Assembly: GCA_943737045.1 (NCBI GenBank)
Contig: CALSFV010000256.1
Coordinates: 248,001-312,000, forward strand
From: Parapristionchus giblindavisi
Taxonomy: Eukaryota; Nematoda; Chromadorea; Rhabditida; Diplogasteridae
Length of the DNA stretch: 64,000 nucleotides
Direction of reading: 5' to 3'
Made by a program: the position numbers and the translations under genes. Below the pieces are notes generated by a model. The model did not search any database. It was not told where the DNA came from and saw nothing but the letters and a program-made list of their open reading frames with translations. Positions 12,062 to 24,179 of the stretch are shown piece after piece; within the stretch, counting starts at the first letter, position 1; each line of letters opens with the position of its first letter.

Positions 12062-12214
12062 TATATAAGGAGAGAGAGAGAGAGACATTCACAGGCCTCT
12101 AGCGTTTATAGTTGCTACGATCATATTATTCGCGTAACAGTGCACTATTATATTCCACATCAAATAAAAAAAAATTTTTTTTGTTATCTCCGCACCCCAG
12201 TCATAAAACAAACA

Positions 12215-12830
12215 GTTTTGGTTAATGCAAAACTCTTTATCAACAAGAATCAACATTCATAATTTAAATTCGAAAGTTATCCTTTCATTACTTCGATATC
12301 ATTTATCTGGAAGATACAAATTTGTTCCAACGTGTATCAATCTGTCTTCGTACAACAGCATAGCTTTTGCTTCTTTGTTTCCGTGATTATCAATATACCA
12401 GCTACATGTTAAATCCAATGCTGCATTGTGCATAAGACAGATTCCATTTCACTTTGATAGTCCATCCTGATCCCAGTTCTGACGCATGTCCCTCGCAAAT
12501 GTATAGCCACGTCCTTAAAAAATAAGATTTTTAATTTTCAAGCAGGCCCCCTGAAAAGTCTTGAAATCTCCTCTCGCTAATAAAAGTGTCACATTTTGAA
12601 TTTTCGACATTAGGTAGATCAAAAATTTTTTTCGCTGAAGTGTTTTCCCTAGGGACTCCACCCATAAAGTTTGAGTCAAGTAGGACATGGGCCACACAAT
12701 TGGGCACTGTAACATATTATAGATGCACCGGGTTCTCAAATTTTGAAGACTCGATTTTCACCAGAAATACGTGGAGCGATTACATTTATGCCTAAAAAAT
12801 GTGCACACCAATGCTGAGAAACATGGAAAG
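12215..12830 (+). repeat. Segmental duplication, copy B part 2
   Basis: Nearly identical to about 4150-4790 (for example GATACAAATTTGTTCCAACG and GCTACATGTTAAATCCAATG). Copy A carries about 1.8 kb of additional sequence (including the foldback at 5475-5792) before the next shared block, which begins at about 12985 here and about 6650 there. Confidence 0.8.
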
Positions 12831-12984
12831 TGAATACGACCTTATAGCCAGGTAGTGGTTTGTACGTGAGCCTTCAAGTCTCTCAGCTGGCGAGCGTAGA
12901 CATCACCCATCATCGTCGTACCTTCGGGTAGCAGTTCCCAGTAGATGGGGCCTTGGACGCCCCACCACTAATATTCCTCGTTTT

Positions 12985-13880
12985 CGAAAGATTTGGCACG
13001 ACGGCGGAATCTTTTTCCTTAATCTGGAATTCAATTGATGATAAGGAATTTCTTGAAACGATTTAATCGAGACGGAGCGAGAGAAACTTTTTGGACAATG
13101 ATTAGAAACGAACCAATTGAAATATTTTTTTAAAGCTTTTACGCCTTTGTGTACTTGGAAACTACGCTTTGGGTTTTTCAAAGTTGAGTTTTTTTTAATT
13201 GTTGATCGAATATAAATGAAAGGTAGTATTAAACCCACAATCATCCAAACAATCCAGTGAATATAAAATTGCAACGTTTACGGTTGCTTTCGTGTCGATG
13301 TATATAAGACATCTGAAAGTGAAGATACACTATAATATATAAATTTAGGAACAAATTAAAATAGTAAATAAGCAATGAATTTTTTAAAGAAAAAAAACGA
13401 TGAGAGGAGAGAAAACGATCGCTAGAGAATGAAAGAAGAGAAATAGGCGATAGGAGCGATGGAGATCGATTCGCTCTTGCCCAGCCTCCCTTCTTTTTCG
13501 AGCGAGAGAGTATGGGAAAGAAGAGTTGTAAACAACGAGAGGTTATCTTGGTTGGTGCCACCATGCACTGTCCGTCACACGCTAAAGGAATAATATAAAT
13601 CTTTGCAACTATACACAGAGAAAAATGTAGAACATGGTTCACATGGCCTGTGGTATGTTGTATGTAAAAGCAAACTAGTTTTACTGTCCACTCTGGCAAC
13701 GCTCCCTCGTAGAGATATAAAGCGAGAGTGCATTGGCAGAGCGGAGGGTTTACAATTAGTTTGGGATGAATACAACGTGTGTTGAATACAACGGAAAATG
13801 TGTTGAAGAGGAAGTTATTACACCACAACTAATAAGCAGTGTTTAGTACATTTTCTCCGGCGTTTTTGAACACAGCAGAA
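12985..13880 (+). repeat. Segmental duplication, copy B part 3
   Basis: Aligns with 6650-7300 joined directly to 8937-9370. This shows that copy A gained the 1.6-kb TIR element at 7301-8936. A palindromic MITE occupies about 13668-13770. No gene is recognised. Confidence 0.75.
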
Positions 13881-13983
13881 AAAAAAAATAATATAAAAAA
13901 TCTAAAAGCGCATGACAGCAGCTAATGTTTGGGCTCCTACCATATTTTACCAATACCAATCGAGAAAAAATTGAGAGAGCAAG

Positions 13984-14046
13984 AGAGAAAAAGAGAGAGA
14001 GCTAGGGAGAGCGAGAGAGAGAGAGAGAGAGAGAGAGAAGCAGAGA
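13984..14046 (+). repeat. (GA)n tract
   Basis: Imperfect GAGAGA repeat. It creates an artificial RE-repeat reading frame. Confidence 0.8.
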
Positions 14047-14300
14047 GGGTTTCGGGATTTCCCGTGTTGCTAAGATCTATGTTTATTCAAGAGAGTATCG
14101 ATCGCTATCTCCAATCATCTCTCTTTTCTCTAGCTTTTTCTAGCCGGACGTTTCTCACTCCGTCTATTCATCGGTCAAACAGCACGTTGCAAACTAAGAA
14201 GCCTGACCGCCTTTAGAGATTTTTTGTAAAATCTTAGAAGGCGTTTCGGGATTTTTGTGAAACTTGATCGCATTTGCAAATCTCTAACGTAGTTATTCGA

Positions 14301-14979
14301 GGTACTACCCGGAGTTGTAATTTTTTTCTCGGCAAATTCACTTTGAAAGTTATATTCTCGAAAGAAACCGTTTGAGAAAGGATGTAGTGAAAATGTACCA
14401 CTCGGAATGATTCGGCTGAGAAGAAATGACTCGGAATGAGATGACTGGAATATTCATTTCGGGATAATGTGTTTTGAGAAAGTGCGATTTGGGAAGTTCT
14501 TTTTCGTAATTTTTTTCCTAGAAGTTATCAATGGGAAGTGACTAGTGGGAATCAATATTTCGTGAATAATTTCTCAATATAATCGTTAAGAGTACAGCGT
14601 ATGCTCCTTCGACTTCTTCATCTTCGTTGTCTTTCTATGCATTCAAATCTGTCATTTGCCTAGTATTGCATACAAAATTGCCTCGTTTGCCTACAAAATT
14701 TACAAATAGAACACTTCCAGAACAAAACTTCCCAAATCGCACTTTCTCAAAAACGTTTTGCATAATCGTTCTTCTGACATCATTGTTCTCAATAAGTTAA
14801 TTCCGAGCACAGTCATTCCGAGTTTATCCTTCCCAATAGAGCGGTTCTCTATGCCGCACTTTCCAAATGAGATTTCCAATCTCGTTGTTTCTATTTTGAT
14901 TATTTTTCAAACAATATTTCCAACAAAAACTTTCCCATAGCGTAATTTACCAATTTTTTTACAACTCCGGGTAGTACCC
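14301..14979. mobile_element. TIR element, 679 bp, non-autonomous
   Basis: The terminal inverted repeats GGTACTACCCGGAGTTGTAA / TTACAACTCCGGGTAGTACC are perfect over about 20 bp. The 7-bp direct repeat TATTCGA flanks both sides (14294-14300 and 14980-14986). The interior is itself partly inverted (GAGAAAGTGCGATTTGGGAA at about 14475 against its complement at about 14725), and short motifs related to CGGAATGA recur. No transposase ORF is seen. Confidence 0.85.
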
Positions 14980-15490
14980 TATTCGACCTATGCGTCCTTG
15001 TCTCCTCTCAACTTCCCTTCATTTTTTTCTATATGATTAAAATTTCGCTGCATTTTTACTCTTTTAGTTTGTCCCTCAGTGTATTTATAATAATGTAACA
15101 CACATTTTCAGATGTCTTATATACATCAACACGAATGCCGTCATATACTATGCAACTAGTTATACGATTAATTGTTTGGATCAAAACACGATTGTGGGTT
15201 TATTATTATCCATATTTTCTATTCCATCAACAATTACAGTAGTCAACAATACCATTTTCCCCGAAAACACGAACGAACACTATAAGGATGCTTACATGTT
15301 CACACTATTCAAAATGTGCCATGACAAGGTACTATACTATATTCATTGTTTTCCTACCTTTTTACATCAAATAACCATTGAATTAAACATTGAAAGGCTT
15401 CTAACGAATTTGGGAAATAACATTGAATTTTAGGAATATATAAAGGGCTTAAATTTTTGTATCAGCACTCATAGATCCATGGGGGGATCC

Positions 15491-15908
15491 TAGGGTTAAC
15501 GAAACGAAAACGGAATACGAAAGTTTCGTTTGGAAGGGAAGATTTGCATTTCTTCCGGAACGAGGGAGAGAGAAATGAGATTCTTCCGGAACGAGAGTGA
15601 TTTGATAGCGTTCCGTATCCCTTCCGTATCAATTTCATTGTTCGATCACGGACAAAACTGATCGGTGTATAGTCAAAGTTATCTCTCCAATTCTAATATT
15701 TCAAATATGTTGCACACTCATCCCCTTCTTTTCTCCCCCTTTCCCTTCCCTCTTCGGAACAAAGGAGCCAATTTGCATCTCTTCCGGAACGAGAGGCAAA
15801 TAATTACTCTTCCGAATTGATTCCGTATCAAAAGTCACGTCGTTCCGGAACGAGAGTGAAAATACGTGACTTTCGAATGGCGTTTCGTCTTCCGAACGGA
15901 CAACCCTA
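15491..15908. repeat. TIR element with TTCCGGAACGAGAG sub-repeats
   Basis: Short inverted ends TAGGGTT / AACCCTA enclose about six copies of TTCCGGAACGAGAG and related CGTTCCG words in both orientations. Open frames here are by-products of the repeat. Confidence 0.6.
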
Positions 15909-16600
15909 ATTGGCACGAATTCACTCCACTGATTGAACTCAATTTCAGATAGGTGTATCGTAGGTTACGGTATCCCGATGCTTTCGACGAGATTGCTCGT
16001 ACCGCACCCGTGTTCTCATATCCTTCACATTTGCTGGTGAGATGGCAGGTAATCACATTTACACTATCTGGTATTTGAAAACTGACGGTGTACTCATTCA
16101 TTAACTTGAAGTAGATTTGAAAATCTGATTCAAGCAGTGTACTGTATGTATTCCGTAAAATTTCCTTTCGCTTGAAGTTGACTTAAAATAAACTTCAGCA
16201 ACACATTTTAAGTAGACTACTAGCTTCGAAATACCAAAGTTGCATTGCTCTTACGCTATTGTTCGTTGCAGTTCTGAAGACAAATCCAGTTTACGAAGGA
16301 GGGCCGCTACAGAGTATTTAAAGGAACCGTCTCCATCAACTCAATGTTCGTGCATTATGTCCTTGCCTGTCCCAGATCCTCCTCGCTTCTTATTTTACAA
16401 TCACATTCCACACATTCTGTAGGCAGGTATCACACATGAATACAAGCTATGGTTTGAGATAAAGATTATTCTCCACTGATAATTGAACATTGACAATTAC
16501 ATACTTCAGTTTTTGTTAATGAATCGTTCCTAGGATCGACTGCAAAGAAAATTGGAGAGATGTAAGAGAGACGGACGAGTGAGAGAGAGAGGGAAAGAGA

Positions 16601-16631
<31 letters not shown>

Positions 16632-16824
16632 TAGCCAAAAGAACATCTCGTTGTATGAATCGCTCGTTTCTTTCTCTGATATAATTCCTCTCTTTCTCTC
16701 GCTTGTGTACTTTCTCTCACTCGGTGAGAGAGAGAAACAGAGAGGGAGACGGCAACGCTTCTTTCAATAGAATTTTAAAAGACTTTCCATTTGGTAGATC
16801 AATCATTTATTCAATCATACGAAG
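15909..16824. other. Intergenic with (GA)n tract
   Basis: No gene recognised. A (GA)n tract occupies about 16575-16635. Confidence 0.5.
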
Positions 16825-17109
16825 TAGAGATCCGCAATCGTGCAGTCGGGCAAAAATGATTTCTCACTAATAGATGCATGAGAAATCGTGCGCACGATTT
16901 CAATTTGATAATTGAAAAGCATTGCGTGCAAATTTGAGAAGCAGACTCATTCTCATTCATTTTCACTCATCGAGCGGTGGATTTTTTCCTATGGCCATTG
17001 CGCGACTTTGCACGAAATTAAGAGTCGAAATCGCGCAGAATGACTTTTCATCATTTTAACGTCGAACATTGGTCGACCGGTCGTGCAATTGCACGAATGC
17101 GGATCTCTA
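16825..17109. mobile_element. hAT-like MITE, 285 bp
   Basis: Terminal inverted repeats TAGAGATCCGCA / TGCGGATCTCTA are flanked by a perfect 8-bp target duplication ATACGAAG (16817-16824 and 17110-17117). A second copy in the opposite orientation is at 47183-47497. Confidence 0.88.
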
Positions 17110-17119
17110 ATACGAAGCG

Positions 17120-17284
17120 ATCATAAAAAGAGATAGGAGCGAGTGAGAGTATCTTTGACTATATTATCATGTCGGGCTTACTGAGGCTATAATGATATGA
17201 ATCTTTCTACCTGTCAATCCAAAACGAGCGATCTCTCTCTCTCCCTCTCTCTCTCTTTCCCTCCTCTCTCTCCCTCCATCCTCT

Positions 17285-17382
<98 letters not shown>

Positions 17383-17960
17383 ACAAGTCTCAGCATTCCT
17401 AGGATTGGCATGACAGCTGCCTTATAAAAAAAAGTGTATTTAAACTCTGCTGAACGACTGATAATCAGCATTTCTTACTTTCTCTAGCCTTTTTCTTACT
17501 CCATGTATTTCTTGCCCCCTCTCATCCCTTTTTCTCTAATCGCGTTTTAACTAAATTTATCTAACTACATTTTCCGATGTCCTATATGCATCGACAGACA
17601 AGCAACCGTAAACTTTGCATTACGAGGGATTTTCGATTCATACATAATTGTGGGTTTATTATTATCAAGATGAGAAATATATAGAATATTTATTTATTAC
17701 GCTTTCTTTTCTTGAAATCTTTCATGTAATAAATGTTTCAGAACAACTTGTGGCAATGAATTATTGGCCGAAGTGTTAAGAAGACGAATCTATTTACATC
17801 GATGATCATAGAAAGTTCGGAATATAAACAATGATTTTGTTTCTTCCTGAAAGGTCGATTCCGAAACGCTCACATGTGCACACCTATTCCATATCTGTCC
17901 GGACGAGTGAGTTTACTTCTTGTTCATAAGTCTAAATATAGTAAAATATTAATTGATTAT
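17120..17960 (+). repeat. Dispersed repeat copy with long (CT)n tract
   Basis: Shares blocks with 1020-2070 (CAGCTGCCTT, then a TATA-like stretch, then GTGGGTTTAT). A CTCTCT run of about 150 bp at 17230-17385 accounts for the poly-SL and poly-RE frames on the two strands. Confidence 0.6.
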
Positions 17961-18065
17961 TCTGTAATTAAAGGCGTATCCGGGATATTTTTAAACTCCC
18001 CGCTTTGGCAATACTCGCTTTTCTGGTCCACGAGAGAGTCTTACCAGTGCGGAGATATCCTGGGG

Positions 18066-20463
18066 TGTGTCTTTAACACGGGTCTCCGGTAAAAGTGTTG
18101 CAACGCATGCCACTAGGAAAATTTTTTGTCTTTGATTTCGATGAAAGTTGGTCAGTGGGTGTGGTTGGGCGTCATGAGAAGGCCGAGCCACTTCATTTGG
18201 CAAAAATAACAAATTATCGATTTTTTGTGATCTACCCTGGAAATGATCATAACTCGATTCATTTACATCGTACAGCGAGCTGACAAGTGTCATTCGAACC
18301 GTATTCTAATGCTCTCCAAAAAAGTACTTCATGACCCGTCCGCTGCAAAGTCGTCTTCAGGGCGAAAAATGCGAAAAACACATTTCTTGAACAAAAATGT
18401 GATCTTTTCTCGAAAATTTTCTCTTGAGTACACGCGTATTATTGCAGAGAAAGAGTTATCAGATCACGTGCAAAGTCGATATGTTGTTTATTTACCGTAT
18501 CTCTGTCCCCTCAATACCGTTTAATAGAGTGCACGGGACTTATAATTAGTCATTTTTTTCCGCCTCAACAGTTTTTCGATCGTATCTGCCTTCAAAATGG
18601 TCCTATCGACTATTCGAAAAAAGGAAAATGATGCTCTCGGAAAGCCGAATAAAAAGTTCTATCATGATCGAATGGCTATGACAACTCATTTTCGAGTTAA
18701 TCGAGGAAAACCTTATAAACATCGATTTAGTCTACTGTTTCGTGCCAGTTATGGAAAAATTGTGGCAGAATTACGTATTTCATTTACTGATCTCATCATC
18801 TAATGAACTCTCCTTTCTCTTTTTTCTTCTCCTTTTCGCCTCACCAATTTACAAAGCGAGAGCCACTTTACTCCGTCATTGGAATCTTGAACGTCACTGG
18901 GCAGAGGAGAGCACAAGATCAGATCGGAGTATCAATGGTAAATTTCGACCTTGGACTGTAAAAGAGAATGCTCGAGGAGGTTCAGCAAGGAGTCGGAATC
19001 GGTCCACTTTCGCAATCATTCAAGGAATACGAAAAGGCACCGAAGCATCCGAGACCAATAGGCTCTTCGCATTCGGAAGAAGAGTGCCCCACAAGGTTGG
19101 GCGGAAAAAATTTCCGTTACCGATTTTTTACCGGTTTTACCGATCCCTGACGGTTTCTCATCGGTAATTACCGAAATTTACACAAGATATTCTGCGTTAT
19201 TTTTGGTAACATTACGTTCGATATCTCGAGAAATTGCCCGTAACCGAAGGCGATTTTATGTCTCGACAGACAGTTACTCTTTCAATATATAACAATTGCC
19301 AAATATTTATTAATAGAACAAAAAAAATTGAAATATTTTTTGTTGCAACTACGGTCAAAGTAATAACAAATTAGTTCATTTATAGTGTCCGGCACGATAT
19401 CGCAGTTCTGATGAAACGAGGAAACGTAGATATAAACGTCGCAGAAAAAAATTACAATTTTTCGCGGTTATACAGGGTTTTTCAGAGTTTTACCGATTTT
19501 ACCGTAGGACTACGATGAGTAGGGAGGAATTGAGGATGAAGTGAAAGTACATGAGGGTGATCTGACTATCTCCTCCGATGCAATCTACAACTGGATGAAA
19601 ACCGAGATGAACACTCTGTTCACGAATGAGACCCCTGACTTGTCTACATCCCTTGTTTCCGATCAGTGATGTTGATAAATGCATATTGATTGCTTGCTTT
19701 TATAATATTTTCTCATGCATAATATAAAATAAAGTCGATTGGGTAGTTTTTAGATGTACAAAGAATAATCTCCTTTCCGTTAATTGATTAGAATCGATGA
19801 AAAAGGAGAAAGTGTAGTGATTTTCCTCGAATAACTCGAAAATGAATTGTCATAGCTATTCGATCATGATAGAACTTTTTATTCGCCTTTCCGAGGGCAT
19901 CATTTTCCTTTTTTGAATAGTCGATTGGACCATTTTGAAGGCAGATACGATCGAAAAGCTGTTGAGGTGGAAAAAAATGACTAAGTCCCGTGCACTCTAT
20001 TAAACGGTATTGAGGGGACAGAGATACGGTAAATGAACAACATACCGACTTTGTACGTGATCTGATAACTCTTTCTCTGCAATAATACGCGTGTACTCAA
20101 GAGAAAATTTTCGAGAAAAGATCACATTTTTGTTCAAGAAATGTGTTTTTCGCGTTTTTCGCCCTGAAGACGACTTTGCAGCGGACGGGTCATGAAGTAC
20201 TTTTTTGGAGCGCATTAGAATACGGTTCGAATGACACCTGTCAGCTCGCTGTACGATGAAAATGAATCGAGTTATGATCATTTACAGGGTAGATCACAAA
20301 AAAATCGATAATTTGTAATTTTGGCCAAATGAAGTGGCTTGGCCTTCTCATGACGCCCAACCACACCCACTGACCAACTTTCATCGAAATCGAAGACAAA
20401 AAATTTTCCTAGTGGCAGGCCCTGCCGTTTTTGCTACACTTTTACAGGAGACCCGTGTTAAGG
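18066..20463. repeat. Large foldback: 640-bp arms, 1.1-kb centre
   Basis: The left arm (about 18066-18708) is the reverse complement of 19826-20463 with few mismatches. Examples are GGAAAATTTTTTGTCTTTGA and CGACTTTGCAGCGGACGGGT. The unique centre carries open stretches (LLRHWNLERHWAEESTRSD at about 18862-18920) and an internal CCGTTACCGATTTTTTACCG inverted repeat (about 19120-19170 against 19440-19505). It could be a foldback transposon or an inverted duplication. No complete gene is seen. Confidence 0.75.
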
Positions 20464-21047
20464 ACCCGGTACGCGAAAAATATTGTGATCTGGCTCTAAA
20501 AGTTCTTCTAAAGAATAAAACTGCAAAGAAGATCCCTTGTATTTCAAAACTTGAAGTCTACATACTTATACTTTCGAAATATAAGTTAAAGTATGACGTC
20601 ACTAAAAACAGTCCTGAAAATCAGTTTTGAATTGTTACAACACCTTCAACTTACACCCATAGTCTAATGGTAAGTGGTCAGTTATAAGAACAATCGTCTA
20701 GTTATTTTGCATATTATTTACTAAATGTGTGGTAGAGTTATCGCGTTGGGGATCACTGGCGGGAATTCAAACGCTTAAAAGTGGAGGGGTTACTGTCCCT
20801 TTAAGCGCACCAATTAGAAAAACACGGTTGTCTGCTGTGCTGTATTTCGGCATATTGTTAGAATTTATTATTGATATTACTTCCTTATGCGGATACTATA
20901 GGAAACATTACATATTTGGATATGATCAAGTTAATGGTTGAATACATAATTTACAATACCACAAGGGGGGAGGGTAATGACCGCATAAAATACACATGTT
21001 TATTTGGCACAAGAGTAGCCAGCAACAGCCACAATGTATCTTCTATG

Positions 21048-21049
21048 TT

Positions 21050-21115
<66 letters not shown>

Positions 21116-21143
21116 TAGAGATAGAGAGAGAGAGAGAGAGGGG

Positions 21144-21196
<53 letters not shown>

Positions 21197-21200
21197 CAAG
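21048..21200 (+). repeat. (GA)n microsatellite
   Basis: Imperfect GAGAGATAGA tract. ORFs on either strand here are artefacts. Confidence 0.9.
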
Positions 21201-21339
21201 CGAGATAGTAGGTAGATCAGACAGAGGGACAGCGAGGACTGAAGGGAGGGGGTTCATCGAATTTTTCTATGTTCAATAAGAACTACATATATTTGATTTA
21301 AATAGTAGAATTATTATGCGTTTTCAGTTAATCAGAGCG

Positions 21340-21947
21340 TACCGTCAAAACGAAAAAAAAGTGAAACATTTGTGACAAATTGTGACAAATTGTGACAATT
21401 TGTGACAAATTGTCACAAAAGATTTTGAAACTTTTGTATCGTGATATCAAAACGCGGTTGTTAGTTTTTTATTGGATAATAAGGTATTTGAACATTACTG
21501 GGCTTGCCTAATTGACATGCGAAGAAAACGATTTACACAATTCACTATGACCGCTGTTTGGTGAAAGTGGTATACGGTAGGATTTTCTACAGTATACCAG
21601 TTTTGCACCCTGATCCATATAGTGATCCAAACAGTGCAAATTCGTTGTAGGAAAGTATGTAATGAAAGATACATTTATGATTAGACGAAGAAAGCACGAT
21701 GCTAGCAGTTTTACAGTAAGATTCTACAGTATGCCACAGTATACCAATTTTTCTCCGCGGCGTTCCCGAATATTTTTTCACTTTTGTCATGCATTACTTG
21801 ATTGGGCAAACACATCCACACTAAAAAATCTGAGAAAATACATTATCAAATGCTTGAAAAACGATTAAAAAATAAGCACTTTGTGAACTTTTGTGACAAA
21901 TTGTCACAATTTGTCACAAATGTTTCACTTTTTTTCGTTTTGAGGTA
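21340..21947. mobile_element. TIR element with TTGTGACAAA repeats
   Basis: Ends TACCGTCAAAACGAAAAAAA / TTTTTTTCGTTTTGAGGTA continue inward as inverted GTGAAACATTTGTGACAAAT blocks, so the inverted repeats reach about 50 bp. The left end has tandem TTGTGACAAA units. The interior (21430-21880) has no recognisable ORF. Confidence 0.8.
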
Positions 21948-23400
21948 TGCCAAATGAAAGAATCAACGCAGAATCACCATGTTACTTCTGTCACGGGCAG
22001 CAGGCGATCTGCTATGCAGCGTTTAAGAAGATGATTAACATCACCGGTGCAATTGGCTTGAGGTACTTCCTACGTTTATCAAAATATTATAGCTAGTGTC
22101 GATACTAAATCGATATCTCAATATCGTTGATATCAACGTCATATTTTCTCCAATACATCTTTATTAATATATTCATTTGATGGAGTAAATAAATAAATAA
22201 ATGAATAAATAAATAAAATCATTACTTTTTGCATACATTCATCCCCTACCATCTAACATATGCTGCAACATGTTTCGTATATATGTAATTGAGATGAAGC
22301 AGTCACATACCACTAAAAGGCAACATATGTAGGAGCATCGGCCGTACATCTGCACCTCCGCACAACTCACCATCTAATGCTCATGGACTCAGGATCGTTT
22401 GATGCTTCTTGTAATCGTGTGAATATTCCAATTTGATAAATTGGTTAATAAACTCGAGAGTTCAAGGAGCACACCACCACTATTAATTTCGATAATGTTT
22501 TACCGACAACAACCTTTTTTTGTAGTTACACTGTACCGCTGAGTCGCAGTGTTAGCGTCTCCAATCTAGTGGCTGAGGGGGCCTATCCTGCTAAGGACCA
22601 GTGGTCATGGCCTATGATCAAACTGTGTTTGGAGCTTACAGTGGAGGATTTAGATCGTTGGTTTGACACCACTCCCGACATTTCTTAACCCCCTCGGTAT
22701 TGGGTATATCTTGCAAACCTAACATTTTGTATATTGTATTTCCCTTTTTTTACACAATTCTACTGGAACACGCCTATACTGTCACGTTTTTGGGCAAAAC
22801 ATTGGAGTTGGTGCGTAGAGTTGGTGCACGGTCAAGCATAGGATACTGTAATCTAAAGACGCACCGGCTCCATTGGATTAGGGTATTATCCCAGAATGTG
22901 CCATGCGTCTCCCATCACCGACATAACGTGGATAAGCAATGCTTGCCAAACTGTGATACTTGGATTAGAGTATCCCACACCCTACGCTGGCGGAAATTGC
23001 ACAAAAAGATTCTGCACACTTGCAGAGAGTGTGCACTAATTAAATATTATAATAGTGGTTTTTAGCTATCGTCGTATAATTACACTGTAGATTGTCGAAT
23101 AAACGATTGTTGTTCAATAGTAATCACTTTGTTAATTCATTTACAATGAACGAAAAGTTCCCAAGCTAACAATAAGCTGCCCCGAGGATAATTTAGAAAG
23201 ATATCCCGAAAGATCAAAAGTCATTACATTACGATCTTCAGAATTCCGAATAATACAATCATTTATCAAAACAATCTTACATTTTTATATGCTCGTAGTG
23301 CGAAGATTGACCGACTGGTTCATATTCTGGTCACTAGATGCAAAACAAAATTAAAAATAATTATTTTTAAGCAAAAAAATAACGATTTTTCATACAACAA
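21948..23400 (+). other. Intergenic; one possible terminal exon
   Basis: Most of this is AT-rich and featureless. The exception is about 22530-22688 on the plus strand. It is an open block ending in a stop and containing WSWPMIKLCLELTVEDLD and RWFDTTPDIS, with coding-like composition and a poor upstream acceptor (TTTTTTGTAG). I cannot join it to other exons or name a family. Confidence 0.3.
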
Positions 23401-23404
23401 TATG

Positions 23405-23826
23405 CAATAATAATAATAATAATAATAATAATATATTTATCGCATCTTGGAGAAAAGAGACGAGGGATTTTTTCATAAACAATTAAAATACATATTAAAA
23501 CAAGAAGTAGCGACGATATAGGTGCAATTACTGGATTGCAACCTTTATAGAATTACTAAACACTTGAGGAGAGATTGATGTGACAATAGTTCGATCTAAA
23601 TTATTCCATTTTCGGACAACACGATTTGGGAAAAATGATAGATAGCGTGTACTAGATGAAGGGTTCATACAAATTCTAAGTTGATGACCTCGAGTAAAAT
23701 TCAAAGTGTTGGAAAATATAAAGATGCTACGGGGGTCAATATCAATAAAATTATGAATGATCTTGAACGTTACAGTAAGATCAATAATTGTTGTAAAACG
23801 TATAGATCAAAGATCAAAGATCATAA
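23405..23826 (-). mobile_element. 3' end of a non-LTR retrotransposon
   Basis: The minus strand encodes the C-terminal tail typical of jockey/CR1-like RT proteins: DIDPRSIFIF, then TRGH, FFPNRVVRKWNNLD, and a stop at about 23536. A (ATT)n run at 23407-23432 follows, as expected for a CR1-type 3' tail. The 5' side is truncated at a GATCTTT repeat (about 23810-23826). It is independent of the longer element at 26008-27600. Confidence 0.75.
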
Positions 23827-24179
23827 CTCAACAATGAAATGTTTCCAATATCATTTACGATAGGTAGAGTTATCGAGAGTAGCCCTTGCGAGTAGACGCG
23901 TAGATCACTTGTTGAATTGGCTAAATTAATATTTATTATAAAATAATTTTCTGAGCGTAGCCGAATGCTTGACAGAAAGATTGGCAATAATCATGCCGTA
24001 CACTGCATTATAATTAATCACACAAAAAATGGAAATATTTTGTTCTATTAAACATTAGGATAAAGTTCACCCAATGAGGATATATCAATACTGTATTACT
24101 AAGCATCGATCGATAATCACAACAGCCAATCAATATTCAATAATCATGGATGTACAAATCAATCGATAATCATACTTAC

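Noticed and set aside
13241..13828. 195-codon minus-strand ORF
   Set aside because: Runs through a palindromic MITE and dispersed repeats; the frame is not kept in the paralogous block.
17197..17471. SL/RE-repeat ORFs
   Set aside because: (CT)n microsatellite artefact.
20652..20790. Split A-box/B-box-like words suggesting an intron-containing tRNA
   Set aside because: Spacing over 100 bp and no stem pairing.
20871..21279. RE/SL-repeat ORFs
   Set aside because: (GA)n microsatellite artefact.
22700..23065. 121-codon plus-strand ORF with several Cys and His
   Set aside because: No recognisable domain or splice context, and internal near-repeats (GATTAGGGTAT / GATTAGAGTAT) suggest non-coding origin.
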